Position numbers and translations under genes: made by a program | Shown: one piece after another, positions 1 to 6,432 of the stretch | Layout of the letters: every line of letters starts with the position of its first letter | Numbering within the stretch: position 1 is the first letter of the stretch | Assembly: GCA_016213125.1 (NCBI GenBank) | Contig: JACRBR010000036.1 | Coordinates: 1 to 13,878, forward strand | DNA length: 13,878 nt | Source of the DNA: Chloroflexota bacterium | GTDB lineage: Bacteria > Chloroflexota > Dehalococcoidia > DSTF01 > JACRBR01 | Direction: 5' to 3' | Notes under the pieces: model-generated | What the model saw: the letters and a program-made list of their open reading frames with translations, nothing else | Databases searched by the model: none | Told to the model about the DNA's origin: nothing

Positions 1-2
1 GC

Positions 3-542
3 TCGGGCGGCGCGATCCGTCCGCCGGACACCGGTACCTCGATCGCGGCCGCGTCGGGGCCGCCGGTCGACGCATCGCCGGAAGCGCCGCTGGCCGCCGC
101 GCCCACGCCGAACGCCACGGAAGCCCCCGTCGAAGCGATGATGCCGGCGGCGGACACGGCGCCGACGGCAGACGGGGCGCCGCAGCCGGCCGGGCCGAGC
201 GCGCCTGCAGAGGGCGAGGATGCGGGTGCGCCCACAGGCTCGCCGCCTGATGGGGACGCGAGCGTGCCGGCGCCGGGTGTCGCTGCTCCCGAACTGGCCA
301 CGCAGCCCGCGGGGGCGATTCCGCCCGAGGGGCCACCGACTGAAGCGCCAGCCTCGCGCGTTGAGGTGGACCCGTCGGCAACGGCCGTCGGTGAGATTAC
401 TGCCCTCGCCGACGAGGGCGAAGACGATGATGACGGGAACCGGACAGGCTTCCTCATCGTCGAGATAGCAGCGGCAGTCGCCGCGGTGGCGTCCGGGGTC
501 ACCTTCGTGGCCTGGCGCACGAGGAGGAGAGGAACAGCGTGA
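3..542 (+). CDS. Pro/Ala-rich protein with C-terminal membrane anchor (partial, N-terminus missing)
   Basis: The frame is open from the left edge to TGA 540-542, so the true start lies outside the window. About 150 of the visible residues are low-complexity, rich in Pro, Ala, Gly, Thr and Glu, and look like an unstructured extended linker. An acidic cluster (GEDDDDGN) follows. One hydrophobic helix beginning GFLIVEIAAAV comes next, and the protein ends in a basic tail (WRTRRRGTA). This arrangement fits a single-pass protein whose Pro-rich stalk lies outside the cell and whose short basic tail lies in the cytoplasm, but topology is inferred. No LPXTG motif or enzyme domain is visible. The stop codon overlaps the start of the SIMPL-domain gene, so the two are probably one operon. 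The function is not recognised; an anti-sigma factor or a cell-surface stalk protein are guesses only. Confidence 0.6.
   Translation, partial: SGGAIRPPDTGTSIAAASGPPVDASPEAPLAAAPTPNATEAPVEAMMPAADTAPTADGAPQPAGPSAPAEGEDAGAPTGSPPDGDASVPAPGVAAPELATQPAGAIPPEGPPTEAPASRVEVDPSATAVGEITALADEGEDDDDGNRTGFLIVEIAAAVAAVASGVTFVAWRTRRRGTA
521..532 (+). promoter_or_regulatory. Strong ribosome binding site for the SIMPL-domain gene
   Basis: The purine run GAGGAGGAGAGG lies inside the last codons of the upstream gene. It ends 9 nt before ATG 542 and 6 nt before the alternative GTG 539. It is the best Shine-Dalgarno match in the left part of the window and supports initiation at 539-544. Confidence 0.75.
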
Positions 543-1288
543 TGAGCACGAAGCGATGGATGGTCCTGGTGGGGCTCAGCGGGGCGGTCTTCTTGTCGCT
601 GGTGGCAGCGACCTGCGGCAGCACAAAGACCACAATCCAGAACACGGAAAGCCAGACGCACGGCATCAGCGTCTCCGGCCAGGGGAAGATCGCCGGCAAG
701 CCAGACCTGGCGAACATCTCACTGGGTGTGAGCGCGCTGGCGCCGACGGTCGCGGAGGCACGCACCCAGGCGGCGACGTCACTGGGCGCGATGATCGACT
801 CCATGAAGGCGAATGGCGTCGACGAGAAGGACATCCAGACGTCATCGCTGAGCATATACCCGGAATACAACTACATGAACGACGGCCGGCAGGAGCTGCG
901 CGGCTTCCGCGTGCAGAACACGGTGAACGCGAAGATCCGCGACATAGACAAGACCGGCGAAATCGTGGATGAGGCGGTGGACGCCGGCGGCAATGACACG
1001 ACCATCAACGGCATCAGCTTCAGCATCGAGAACCCGGATGAACTGAAGAAGCAGGCGCGCGAAGAAGCCGTCGCCGATGCCCGGGCACGTGCGGAGACGC
1101 TGGCGAGCGCCGCCGGGGTGTCGCTTGGCGATGCGATCAACATCAGCGAGAGTTCGTACGCACCGCCGGTGTTCTATGAGGGGCGGGCGGCCGCTGACGC
1201 GGCGGGGGCCCCCGCCCCCGAGACGCCGATCGAGGCGGGGGAACTGGACGTCACGGTGGACGTGAGCATCACCTTCGCCATCAACTGA
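542..1288 (+). CDS. Exported SIMPL-domain (DUF541) protein
   Basis: The 248-residue product belongs to the SIMPL/DUF541 family of cell-envelope or periplasmic proteins, whose biochemical role is poorly defined. A basic start (STKR) and a hydrophobic segment at about residues 7-24 form a signal peptide or anchor. The next residues, AATCGS, contain a Cys but are a weak lipobox, so lipidation is uncertain. The family core runs from about residue 42 (ISVSGQGKIAGKPD) to the end. It includes the typical SLSIYPEYNY segment, the Ala/Arg-rich helix with AREEAVADARARAETLA, and the closing strands DVTVDVSITFAIN. A Pro/Ala insert lies near residues 215-230. ATG 542 is chosen; GTG 539 would add one residue. 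The TGATG overlap with the preceding membrane protein suggests coupled translation and a shared envelope role. A hairpin terminator follows. Confidence 0.85.
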   Translation: MSTKRWMVLVGLSGAVFLSLVAATCGSTKTTIQNTESQTHGISVSGQGKIAGKPDLANISLGVSALAPTVAEARTQAATSLGAMIDSMKANGVDEKDIQTSSLSIYPEYNYMNDGRQELRGFRVQNTVNAKIRDIDKTGEIVDEAVDAGGNDTTINGISFSIENPDELKKQAREEAVADARARAETLASAAGVSLGDAINISESSYAPPVFYEGRAAADAAGAPAPETPIEAGELDVTVDVSITFAIN

Positions 1289-1309
1289 CCCGCTACGACG
1301 CCGAACCTC

Positions 1310-1340
1310 AACGAGGCGCTCCGGGATGGGGCGCCTCGTT
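1310..1340 (+). terminator. Hairpin terminator after the SIMPL-domain gene
   Basis: A perfect 10-bp stem (AACGAGGCGC at 1310-1319 pairing with GCGCCTCGTT at 1331-1340) encloses an 11-nt loop, 22 nt after the stop codon. The downstream tract TCATCCT is only weakly U-rich. It separates the SIMPL gene from dnaJ. Confidence 0.7.
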
Positions 1341-1356
1341 TCATCCTCCGGATCGG

Positions 1357-1362
1357 TACAAT
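1357..1362 (+). promoter_or_regulatory. Possible -10 element for dnaJ
   Basis: TACAAT matches the sigma-70 -10 consensus at 5 of 6 positions and lies in a GC-rich gap, 45 nt before the dnaJ start. No convincing -35 box is present at the right distance; that region falls in the terminator stem. No CIRCE-like repeat (TTAGCACTC-N9-GAGTGCTAA) is seen in the gap, so HrcA control of this gene is not indicated. Confidence 0.4.
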
Positions 1363-1407
1363 GGGGCACCGATACGGAAGGCCCGGGATTCAGCCGAACA
1401 GGGACAC

Positions 1408-2538
1408 ATGGCGACCGACCAGAAGCGTGATTACTACGACGTGCTCGGCGTGGCACGAAATGCCACTGCGGACGACCTGAAGAAGGCGTTCCGGCGCCTG
1501 GCGATGGAGTACCACCCCGACCGCAACAGCGAACCCGGGGCCGAGGCGAAGTTCAAGGAAGTGAACGAAGCCTACGAAGTACTCTCCGACCCGGAGAAGC
1601 GCTCGATGTACGACCGCTTCGGCCACGCGGCCACGGCCGGCGGGGACGGCTTTGCCCGCGGATTCGAGGGGTTCGGCTTTGGTGGCCTGGGCGACATTTT
1701 CGACGCCTTCTTCGGCGGAAGCGCCGGCAGGGCGCAGCGCGGCCCGGCGCGCGGAGCCGACGTCCGCAAGACCGTGACGCTCGCGTTCGACGAGGCCGTG
1801 TTCGGCATCGACAAGGAAGTCGAGATCGCCACGGCGGAGCTGTGTCCGTCGTGCAACGGCCTGCGCGCGGAGCCCGGTACCCAGCCGGAGCGATGCCCGA
1901 CCTGCAACGGGAGCGGCGAAACAAGGCGAGTGCAGCAGAGCATCTTCGGGCAGTTCGTGAATGTGGCCATGTGCGAACGGTGCCGCGGCGAGGGGCGCAT
2001 CATCACTGCGCCATGCAAGCAGTGCAAGGGCACGGGCCGCGAGAAGCGGAAGCGGAAGCTGCAGGTGAAGATCCCGGCGGGCGTGGACCACGGACAGCAA
2101 ATGCGCATGAGCGGGGAGGGGGAACTGGGATCGAACGGCGGCCCCCGAGGAAACCTCTATCTCCAGCTCAACGTGAAGCCGCACGAGATCTTCCGTCGGG
2201 ACGAGGACGATCTGCTGCTGGAGCTGGACCTTACGTTCGCACAGGTGGCCCTGGGCGACCTCGTTGAGGTACCGACGATCGATGGGGAGCCGCAGGAACT
2301 TCGCATCCCTTCCGGCACGCAGACCGGCGAGACCTTCATCGTAAAGGGCAAGGGGGTTCCACGCCTGCGCGGCAACGGACGGGGCGACCTCATTGTCCAC
2401 GCGAACGTGATGACGCCGAAGAACCTCACGAAGGAACAGAAAGACCTGCTCAAGAAACTCGCCGAGTCGATGGGGCTGGATGTCACGCCGCAGGAGGACC
2501 GCGGGTTTATGGGCAAGATCAAGGACGCACTGGGGTAG
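1408..2538 (+). CDS. dnaJ: Chaperone protein DnaJ (Hsp40)
   Basis: A full-length type I DnaJ of 376 residues, the cytoplasmic co-chaperone that stimulates DnaK ATPase activity and delivers unfolded substrates. The J-domain is at residues 8-71 with the HPD motif at 36-38 and the helix EVNEAYEVLSDPEKR. A Gly/Phe-rich region follows (about 72-105). The zinc-binding domain has four CxxC pairs at C146/C149, C163/C166, C189/C192 and C203/C206, and the C-terminal substrate-binding domains run to the end (VKIPAGVDHGQQMRMSGEGE). The first zinc repeat reads CPSCNGLR instead of the usual CxxCxGxG, but its cysteines are intact. ATG 1408 begins the normal N-terminus; the upstream ACAGGGA is only a modest ribosome site. 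grpE and dnaK are not in the window, and prmA/rsmE, frequent dnaJ neighbours, lie 4.4 kb downstream. Confidence 0.97.
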   Translation: MATDQKRDYYDVLGVARNATADDLKKAFRRLAMEYHPDRNSEPGAEAKFKEVNEAYEVLSDPEKRSMYDRFGHAATAGGDGFARGFEGFGFGGLGDIFDAFFGGSAGRAQRGPARGADVRKTVTLAFDEAVFGIDKEVEIATAELCPSCNGLRAEPGTQPERCPTCNGSGETRRVQQSIFGQFVNVAMCERCRGEGRIITAPCKQCKGTGREKRKRKLQVKIPAGVDHGQQMRMSGEGELGSNGGPRGNLYLQLNVKPHEIFRRDEDDLLLELDLTFAQVALGDLVEVPTIDGEPQELRIPSGTQTGETFIVKGKGVPRLRGNGRGDLIVHANVMTPKNLTKEQKDLLKKLAESMGLDVTPQEDRGFMGKIKDALG

Positions 2539-2539
2539 G

Positions 2540-2581
2540 GGACAGGGAACAGAGGACAGAGAACAGAGAACAGAGGACAGA
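2540..2581. repeat. Six tandem heptanucleotide units, consensus G(A/G)ACAG(A/G)
   Basis: Directly after the dnaJ stop codon there are six abutting 7-bp units: GGACAGG, GAACAGA, GGACAGA, GAACAGA, GAACAGA, GGACAGA. They differ only by A/G changes at two positions. The array is strand-asymmetric (purine-rich on +) and ends exactly where the dnaJ terminator stem begins. It is non-coding. It resembles short tandemly repeated heptamers described in some cyanobacteria and other bacteria in general form, but I cannot show it is the same family. Confidence 0.85.
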
Positions 2582-2606
2582 GGGCCGGCTTCACGGGCCC
2601 TTTTTT
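2581..2606 (+). terminator. Intrinsic terminator of dnaJ
   Basis: The stem AGGGCC (2581-2586) pairs with GGCCCT (2596-2601) around a 9-nt loop and is followed by a run of six T (2601-2606). This is the only classical rho-independent terminator with a true T-tract in the window. It lies between the convergent dnaJ and methyltransferase genes. Confidence 0.75.
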
Positions 2607-2625
2607 CGCGCCGGTTCGGGTGCGC

Positions 2626-3684
2626 TTACTTCGTGGCGACGAAGGCGGCGTAGAGGGGCTGCTCCAGCTCGAGTTCGCGGACGCCGGTGAGGCCGGCCTC
2701 GCCGGCCATCTCCTCGATCTCGGAGCGGGTGAAGAAGCCTACGGCGTGACCGCCCTTCGCGACGGCCTGCGGGATCTCATAGAAGAGATCGATGTGCGCG
2801 AGCACGGCGTTGTACAAGCCGGTGCAATCCTCGATGCTCTCTGGCCCCCGGATCTCTGTGATGAGCAGCGTGCCGCCCTCCCGCAGGGCGTTGCGCGCGT
2901 TGACGAGGACGATGCGAGCGTCGTCCATCTCGTGCAGGGAGATCTGGGTATAGATGAAGTCGAATGAGTCGACGCTGGTGAGGTCCTCCGCCCGCATCTC
3001 CTCGGCATGCACGCGCTCCCCGAGGTTCGCTGCGTCGATGCGCTGCCGGGCAAGCGCGATGGACGTGGGGTCCGGGTCCAGGCCCGTGATGGTGCACTCC
3101 GGGAAGGCGCGGGCCAGCGAGACGAGGCCGGCCCCGGCGCCACATCCCAGCTCGAGGATGGTGCCTCCGGCTGCGAGGCGGTCTCGCAGCCCGGGGACGG
3201 CGGGAAGGAGCACGCTCGGGAGGAACAGCTCGTAGGCGGCCTTGCTGAAGGCGTGGATGGTCTCGACCATCTCCTGGCCGTAGTCGGCGAACGGAATGCC
3301 CTCGCCAGTAGCGAAGCAGTCTCCCACGCGATCCGCCAGGCGCGACTCGACCGCGTTGTTGAAGACGAGCCCCGCCTGGTAGTGGAAGTCCTCGTCGTCC
3401 AGAAGGAGGGAGTCCATGAACGGGGCCATGGTGAAACGGCGGGTGGCCGGATCGTAGTCGAGAAGCTCGCCGGCCAGCGCCGTCTTCGCCCATGCCCGGG
3501 CGTAGCGGGCATCGAGCGAGCATCTCTCGGAGATCTCATCGAGGGTGAGGCCTTGTCCACTCTCATGGATCGCCTGCAGGATGCCGTGCTTGAGGCCGTA
3601 GTAGGCCATGCGGAGGCTGGCTGCGCCCGCGGCCCACTCGAAGAGCTTGAGCGCCTGGCCCTCTTTCGTGAGGAAGGTCTGCAC
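2626..3684 (-). CDS. Class I SAM-dependent methyltransferase with N-terminal winged-helix-like domain
   Basis: The 352-residue product has two parts. Residues about 15-110 form a winged-helix/dimerisation-like domain (MAYYGLKHGILQAI, LTLDEISERCSLDARYARAW) of the kind found in small-molecule O-methyltransferases and Rv2258c-type proteins. Residues about 170-350 form a Rossmann methyltransferase with motif I ILELGCGAGAG (176-186), the acidic ribose-binding position in GLDPDP (D203), and the later strands FDFIYTQISLHEMDD and GGTLLITEIRG. The substrate is unknown; small-molecule methylation is inferred from the architecture. The start is GTG 3684, with AGGGAG 6 nt upstream on the minus strand; the next candidate Met, residue 26, would cut into the domain. 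It follows another methyltransferase gene on the same strand after 149 bp and converges on dnaJ. The fold is secure, the role is not. Confidence 0.85.
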   Translation of the reverse strand: MQTFLTKEGQALKLFEWAAGAASLRMAYYGLKHGILQAIHESGQGLTLDEISERCSLDARYARAWAKTALAGELLDYDPATRRFTMAPFMDSLLLDDEDFHYQAGLVFNNAVESRLADRVGDCFATGEGIPFADYGQEMVETIHAFSKAAYELFLPSVLLPAVPGLRDRLAAGGTILELGCGAGAGLVSLARAFPECTITGLDPDPTSIALARQRIDAANLGERVHAEEMRAEDLTSVDSFDFIYTQISLHEMDDARIVLVNARNALREGGTLLITEIRGPESIEDCTGLYNAVLAHIDLFYEIPQAVAKGGHAVGFFTRSEIEEMAGEAGLTGVRELELEQPLYAAFVATK

Positions 3685-3700
3685 TGATGTCTCCCTGGGA

Positions 3701-3716
3701 CCTCGCGGGGGCGAGG
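3701..3716 (-). promoter_or_regulatory. Small hairpin just upstream of the methyltransferase ribosome site
   Basis: CCTCGC and GCGAGG pair perfectly around GGGG (6-bp stem). The hairpin lies 4 nt upstream of the AGGGAG ribosome site and may affect mRNA stability or initiation. There is no direct evidence of regulation. The rest of the 149-bp gap shows no convincing promoter. Confidence 0.3.
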
Positions 3717-3833
3717 CCTAGTTCCGTTTCCCGTGATCGCGGGCCGAAGGTGTCGCGCGTCTCATCTAACGATCGCGCCCGCGAGGTTCCGCGCGGCATT
3801 AGACACCACGCGAGGACGCCGGACAACCGGGCG

Positions 3834-4466
3834 TCAAGGGTGGCGATGGGCCCACACGGCGAAGAGCGGGTCGTGCCCAGCATCGCCGGATGTGGTGCAA
3901 TCGCGCGCCTGCACGTCGCCGAAGCCACCCGCGTATTTGAAATACGTGGCGATGAGGGTGGCGCGCTCGCGATCATCAAGAGCGCGCCAGATGCGGACAG
4001 CCTTGGTCGGGAACATGCGGTTGGAGTACGTGACAACGAACGGCGCGCCCGGTTTCAGCACGCGCGCGACATCCCGGAAGATCTCGACCGGTCGGGTCAT
4101 GTACTGGATGGACACGGTGATCACGGCACCGTCGAACTCGGCGTCTGCGTCTGGCATGCGGGGGTTGGCGTTGAGGTCGTGGACCGCGTAATCGGTGAGC
4201 TGGTGGTTCTCACGCAGTTCGATCTCGTTAAGCCCCAGGCCGGCGAGGCGGGACCAGTGGAGGTCGTCGGAGAGGTGGGACCGGTAGCTCGACATAAGGT
4301 CGAGCAGGGCGCTACGCTTCGCCAGCAACTCGTCGTAGATACGGCGTGCCGCCTCGATCGCGTGGTCGTCGATGTGGACGAGCAGCCGAGGGGCCGCATA
4401 GAAGAGCGTGTCGGCAGACTCGTCCTCACGCTCGAAGAACTCCGGCTTGAGTGCGGATTCGTCCAC
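3834..4466 (-). CDS. Methyltransferase-like protein with degenerate SAM motif I
   Basis: The 210-residue protein resembles a bacterial, cyanobacterial and plant family of methyltransferase type 11-like proteins. The usual glycine-rich motif I is replaced by LLDLMSSYRSHL (54-65). Later landmarks are GLGLNEIEL (76-84), DLNANPRMP (97-105), the helix EIFRDVARVLKPG (128-140) and the strand with VVTYSNRMFPTKA (144-156), which is characteristic of this family. The acidic D99 may play the usual ribose-binding part. Activity and substrate are unknown, and loss of GxGxG means SAM binding should not be assumed. The start is GTG 4466; the nearest upstream in-frame ATG is followed at once by TGA. No Shine-Dalgarno sequence is seen, but TACCAT lies 7 nt upstream, which suggests a leaderless message. 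It diverges from the pterin dehydratase gene. Confidence 0.75.
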   Translation of the reverse strand: MDESALKPEFFEREDESADTLFYAAPRLLVHIDDHAIEAARRIYDELLAKRSALLDLMSSYRSHLSDDLHWSRLAGLGLNEIELRENHQLTDYAVHDLNANPRMPDADAEFDGAVITVSIQYMTRPVEIFRDVARVLKPGAPFVVTYSNRMFPTKAVRIWRALDDRERATLIATYFKYAGGFGDVQARDCTTSGDAGHDPLFAVWAHRHP

Positions 4467-4626
4467 ACATCACATGGTACGCGCTGGGCGGTGGCGGTAA
4501 CGAAACTGTTACGGCGTGCGGGAGTAGCATGGAAATCCGGACGTGCTGGCGGGCTTGAGACGTGAGTGCGGGTTGCGCCGCTGACCTCATGTTGTCGAGA
4601 ATGAGGGAGCGAAGGAAGGCGTAGCG
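4467..4626. promoter_or_regulatory. Divergent intergenic region with inverted repeat GTAAC-N6-GTTAC
   Basis: This gap separates two divergent genes. A perfect inverted repeat, GTAAC (4498-4502) and GTTAC (4509-4513), has the form of a dimeric regulator site. On the minus strand TACCAT lies 7 nt before the GTG of the 210-residue methyltransferase, and the repeat then spans about -32 to -47 of that putative leaderless promoter. No clear promoter for the rightward gene is seen; its ribosome site AAGGAAGG is at 4612-4619. Confidence 0.4.
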
Positions 4627-4899
4627 ATGGCGGCATTGAGCAAGGACGAGATTCGCGACCGCCTGAAGCCGATGGACGGCTGGAAGCTGGATGACGGCGA
4701 ACTGGAGAAGACCTACAAGTTTGCCGGCTTCGAGGAGTCGATGGCGTTCGTGAACCGCGTGGCGGCGCTGGCAACGGCGGCCGACCACCATCCGGACATC
4801 AGTATCAAGTACGACCGGGTGAAGCTGACGCTCTCGACCCATAGTGAGGGCGGCGTGACCGGGAAGGACTTCGCCCTGATTAACCAGATCGACGGGTAG
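4627..4899 (+). CDS. Pterin-4a-carbinolamine dehydratase (PCD/DCoH family)
   Basis: A 90-residue protein of normal family length. It dehydrates 4a-hydroxytetrahydrobiopterin so that the pterin cofactor of aromatic amino acid hydroxylases can be recycled. The active-site signature is intact: ADHHPDI with H54, H55 and P56, a third histidine H72 at the expected 18-residue spacing, and D81 in the C-terminal helix. ATG 4627 has AAGGAAGG about 7 nt upstream. No aromatic amino acid hydroxylase gene is in the window, so the bacterial role (pterin recycling, or the molybdopterin-related roles proposed for some homologues) cannot be decided from context. It is the first rightward gene after the divergent gap and is 131 bp from the DedA gene. 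Confidence 0.93.
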   Translation: MAALSKDEIRDRLKPMDGWKLDDGELEKTYKFAGFEESMAFVNRVAALATAADHHPDISIKYDRVKLTLSTHSEGGVTGKDFALINQIDG

Positions 4900-4907
4900 G
4901 CCCCCGC

Positions 4908-4940
4908 CGTCATCCCGGGGGAGTACCCGGGCGTTTGACG
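4908..4940 (+). terminator. Possible hairpin after the pterin dehydratase gene
   Basis: CCCGGG (4914-4919) pairs with CCCGGG (4926-4931), and the outer CGTCA (4908-4912) pairs with TGACG (4936-4940) across an asymmetric internal loop. There is no T-tract. It could be a weak terminator or simply a stable structure in the 131-bp gap before the DedA gene. The rest of the gap shows no other feature. Confidence 0.3.
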
Positions 4941-5030
4941 CGGCTGACCGCGAGTGTGCGTGCCCGCTCGTGCGGGGCCGAAGTAGCGATGGGCGCTGCG
5001 CGAAGGCGGCAGCGGCCGTAAGAGGGACGG

Positions 5031-5876
5031 GTGGAAGAAGAGCAGCGGTCGGGCGAGTTCATATCGTCGCCCCTATTTCGACAGATCCTCAACTGGTCGG
5101 CGCTGATCTTCGCGCTGGTGTTCTTCGTTGTCCCCCGCGTGTCCCCGTTTGGTGGCCTGAACGGCGCCATCAATGACCTCAACCTGTTCCGGCGCTTCAG
5201 CGAGTGGCTCGTCGGCAAGACCGAGGACCTGTTCCGCGACTACGGCTATTACGTCGTGTTCTTCGGGGTGCTGGCCGAGAACAGCATGTTCATCGGGCTT
5301 CTTGTTCCCGGCTCGGTCATCCTGATGCTGGGCGGCCTCTCGGCGGAAAACGGATCCATTAGCATCTGGTGGGTGATCGGGCTGGCGATCGCCGGGACGA
5401 TGATCGGTGACACGGTGAGCTACCTCACCGGGCGGTTGGGCTGGGCGCGGTTCATGGAGAAGGGCACGATGGGGAAGGCGCTGGAGAAGATGCGCGAGCC
5501 CGTGCACTCGAACAGCGTGTGGATCATCCTCGGCTATCACTTCGCGGGCTATTCGAGGCTGATCGGTCCGGTGGCGGCGGGCCTGTTCCACATTCCCTAC
5601 CGGCGTTGGGCCCCGCTCGACTACCTGGGCGCGACGCTCTGGGTGATCGTGTTCACCTCGATCGGAGTGATCATGGGGCTGGCCGGGGTGGAGTTTGGCG
5701 ACACGAAGCGCATGGTGCAGATCCTGGAGATCGGCATCTTCGCGGTGTTCGGGACGGCCGTGGTGCTGGCCTTCATCCGATTCAACAAGGAGCAGGGTGG
5801 TTCGGGCGGCGGCGGCGCGCCCCGGCCGGGTCACGGCCACCCCGCAACGGTGGTCGTGCCGGTTGACGACAACTGA
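5031..5876 (+). CDS. DedA family integral membrane protein
   Basis: The 281-residue product is a DedA-superfamily (VTT/SNARE-associated) membrane protein. Members act in envelope homeostasis, and some are implicated in undecaprenyl-phosphate or phospholipid translocation. Hydrophobic segments lie at about 18-36, 72-103, 112-133, 164-187, 197-220 and 231-250. Family landmarks are the re-entrant acidic segment FFGVLAENSMFIGLLVPGS (E83), GDTVSYLTGRLGW (D127) and the arginine helix FAGYSRLIGPVAAG (R176), followed by RRWAPLDYLGATLW. The usual PGE is PGS here. A Gly/His-rich cytoplasmic tail follows residue 253. GTG 5031 is the first start after an in-frame stop at 5019-5021, with AAGAGGG at 5020-5026 as ribosome site. 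Substrate is not assigned. The DNA glycosylase gene begins shortly after. Confidence 0.9.
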   Translation: MEEEQRSGEFISSPLFRQILNWSALIFALVFFVVPRVSPFGGLNGAINDLNLFRRFSEWLVGKTEDLFRDYGYYVVFFGVLAENSMFIGLLVPGSVILMLGGLSAENGSISIWWVIGLAIAGTMIGDTVSYLTGRLGWARFMEKGTMGKALEKMREPVHSNSVWIILGYHFAGYSRLIGPVAAGLFHIPYRRWAPLDYLGATLWVIVFTSIGVIMGLAGVEFGDTKRMVQILEIGIFAVFGTAVVLAFIRFNKEQGGSGGGGAPRPGHGHPATVVVPVDDN

Positions 5877-5910
5877 CGCCAGCGTGACGGGCCGTGGTAC
5901 CGTTTCCGCC

Positions 5911-6432
5911 GTGAAGACGCTCCCAGACTACCTGCGGAACGGGCTCGATCTAGTCTTCGTGGGGATCAACCCCGGCACGAGATCCGCGGCGACGGGACAC
6001 CACTATGCCGGGCCGGGAAACCATTTCTGGCCGCTGCTTTACGAGTCGGGGCTCGTCTCCGAAGCCCTGACCTTCACCGAGGACGCCCGCGTGTTGGAGT
6101 GGAACATCGGCCTGACGAACATGGTCTCCAGGCCGTCGCCATCGATCACTGACCTGACCCTGACCGAGCTGCGCGACGGGGCGGCGACGTTGCGGCGGAA
6201 GCTGGAGCGGTACCGGCCGCGGATCGTGTGCTTCAACGGTAAGCGCATCTATGAGGTGTTCTCCGGGCACGCGTGTGACTTCGGCGCGCAGCCTGAACCC
6301 ATCGACGGTTCAATGGTGTACGTGATGCCCTCCACGAGCGCGCGCACCGCGGCATACCAGCGGGCGGACAAGCTGCGTTACTTCCAGGAGCTTGCGCGAC
6401 TTCTGGCCAGCGAACGCAAGGCGGCGTCGTGA
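5911..6432 (+). CDS. mug: Mismatch-specific uracil/thymine-DNA glycosylase (Mug/TDG family)
   Basis: The 173-residue enzyme starts base-excision repair by removing uracil or thymine opposite guanine, products of cytosine or 5-methylcytosine deamination. Motif 1 is GINPG at 18-22, with N20 at the catalytic asparagine position. Next come GHHYAGPGNHFW (29-40), PRIVCFNGKRIYEVFS (103-118) and motif 2 YVMPSTSAR (137-145). The histidine loop, the FNGK segment and MPSxSAR resemble eukaryotic TDG more than E. coli Mug, which has NPSGLS. The bounded, single-domain length matches bacterial enzymes. GTG 5911 is chosen because it gives the normal short N-terminus; GTG 5884 would add nine residues, and neither has a clear ribosome site. 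The gene starts 34 bp after the DedA stop. Its own stop overlaps the next start (GTGA). Confidence 0.9.
   Translation: MKTLPDYLRNGLDLVFVGINPGTRSAATGHHYAGPGNHFWPLLYESGLVSEALTFTEDARVLEWNIGLTNMVSRPSPSITDLTLTELRDGAATLRRKLERYRPRIVCFNGKRIYEVFSGHACDFGAQPEPIDGSMVYVMPSTSARTAAYQRADKLRYFQELARLLASERKAAS

Noticed and set aside
610..625. Lipoprotein cleavage site in the SIMPL protein (AATCGS)
   Set aside because: Thr precedes Cys instead of Ala or Gly, so the lipobox is too weak to call; a signal peptide or anchor is sufficient.
1202..1215. 14-bp perfect palindrome GCGGGGGCCCCCGC inside the SIMPL gene
   Set aside because: It lies in an Ala/Gly/Pro-coding segment where such GC palindromes arise by composition; no regulatory context.
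1289..1407. Search for a CIRCE heat-shock operator before dnaJ
   Set aside because: No TTAGCACTC/GAGTGCTAA-like arms are present.
1390..2400. 336-codon open frame on the - strand opposite dnaJ
   Set aside because: It is the antisense shadow of an unmistakable DnaJ.
5695..5910. Upstream extension of the glycosylase frame into the DedA gene
   Set aside because: It overlaps the DedA coding sequence, encodes a Ser/Arg-rich stretch without family similarity, and the Mug/TDG core begins normally at 5911.
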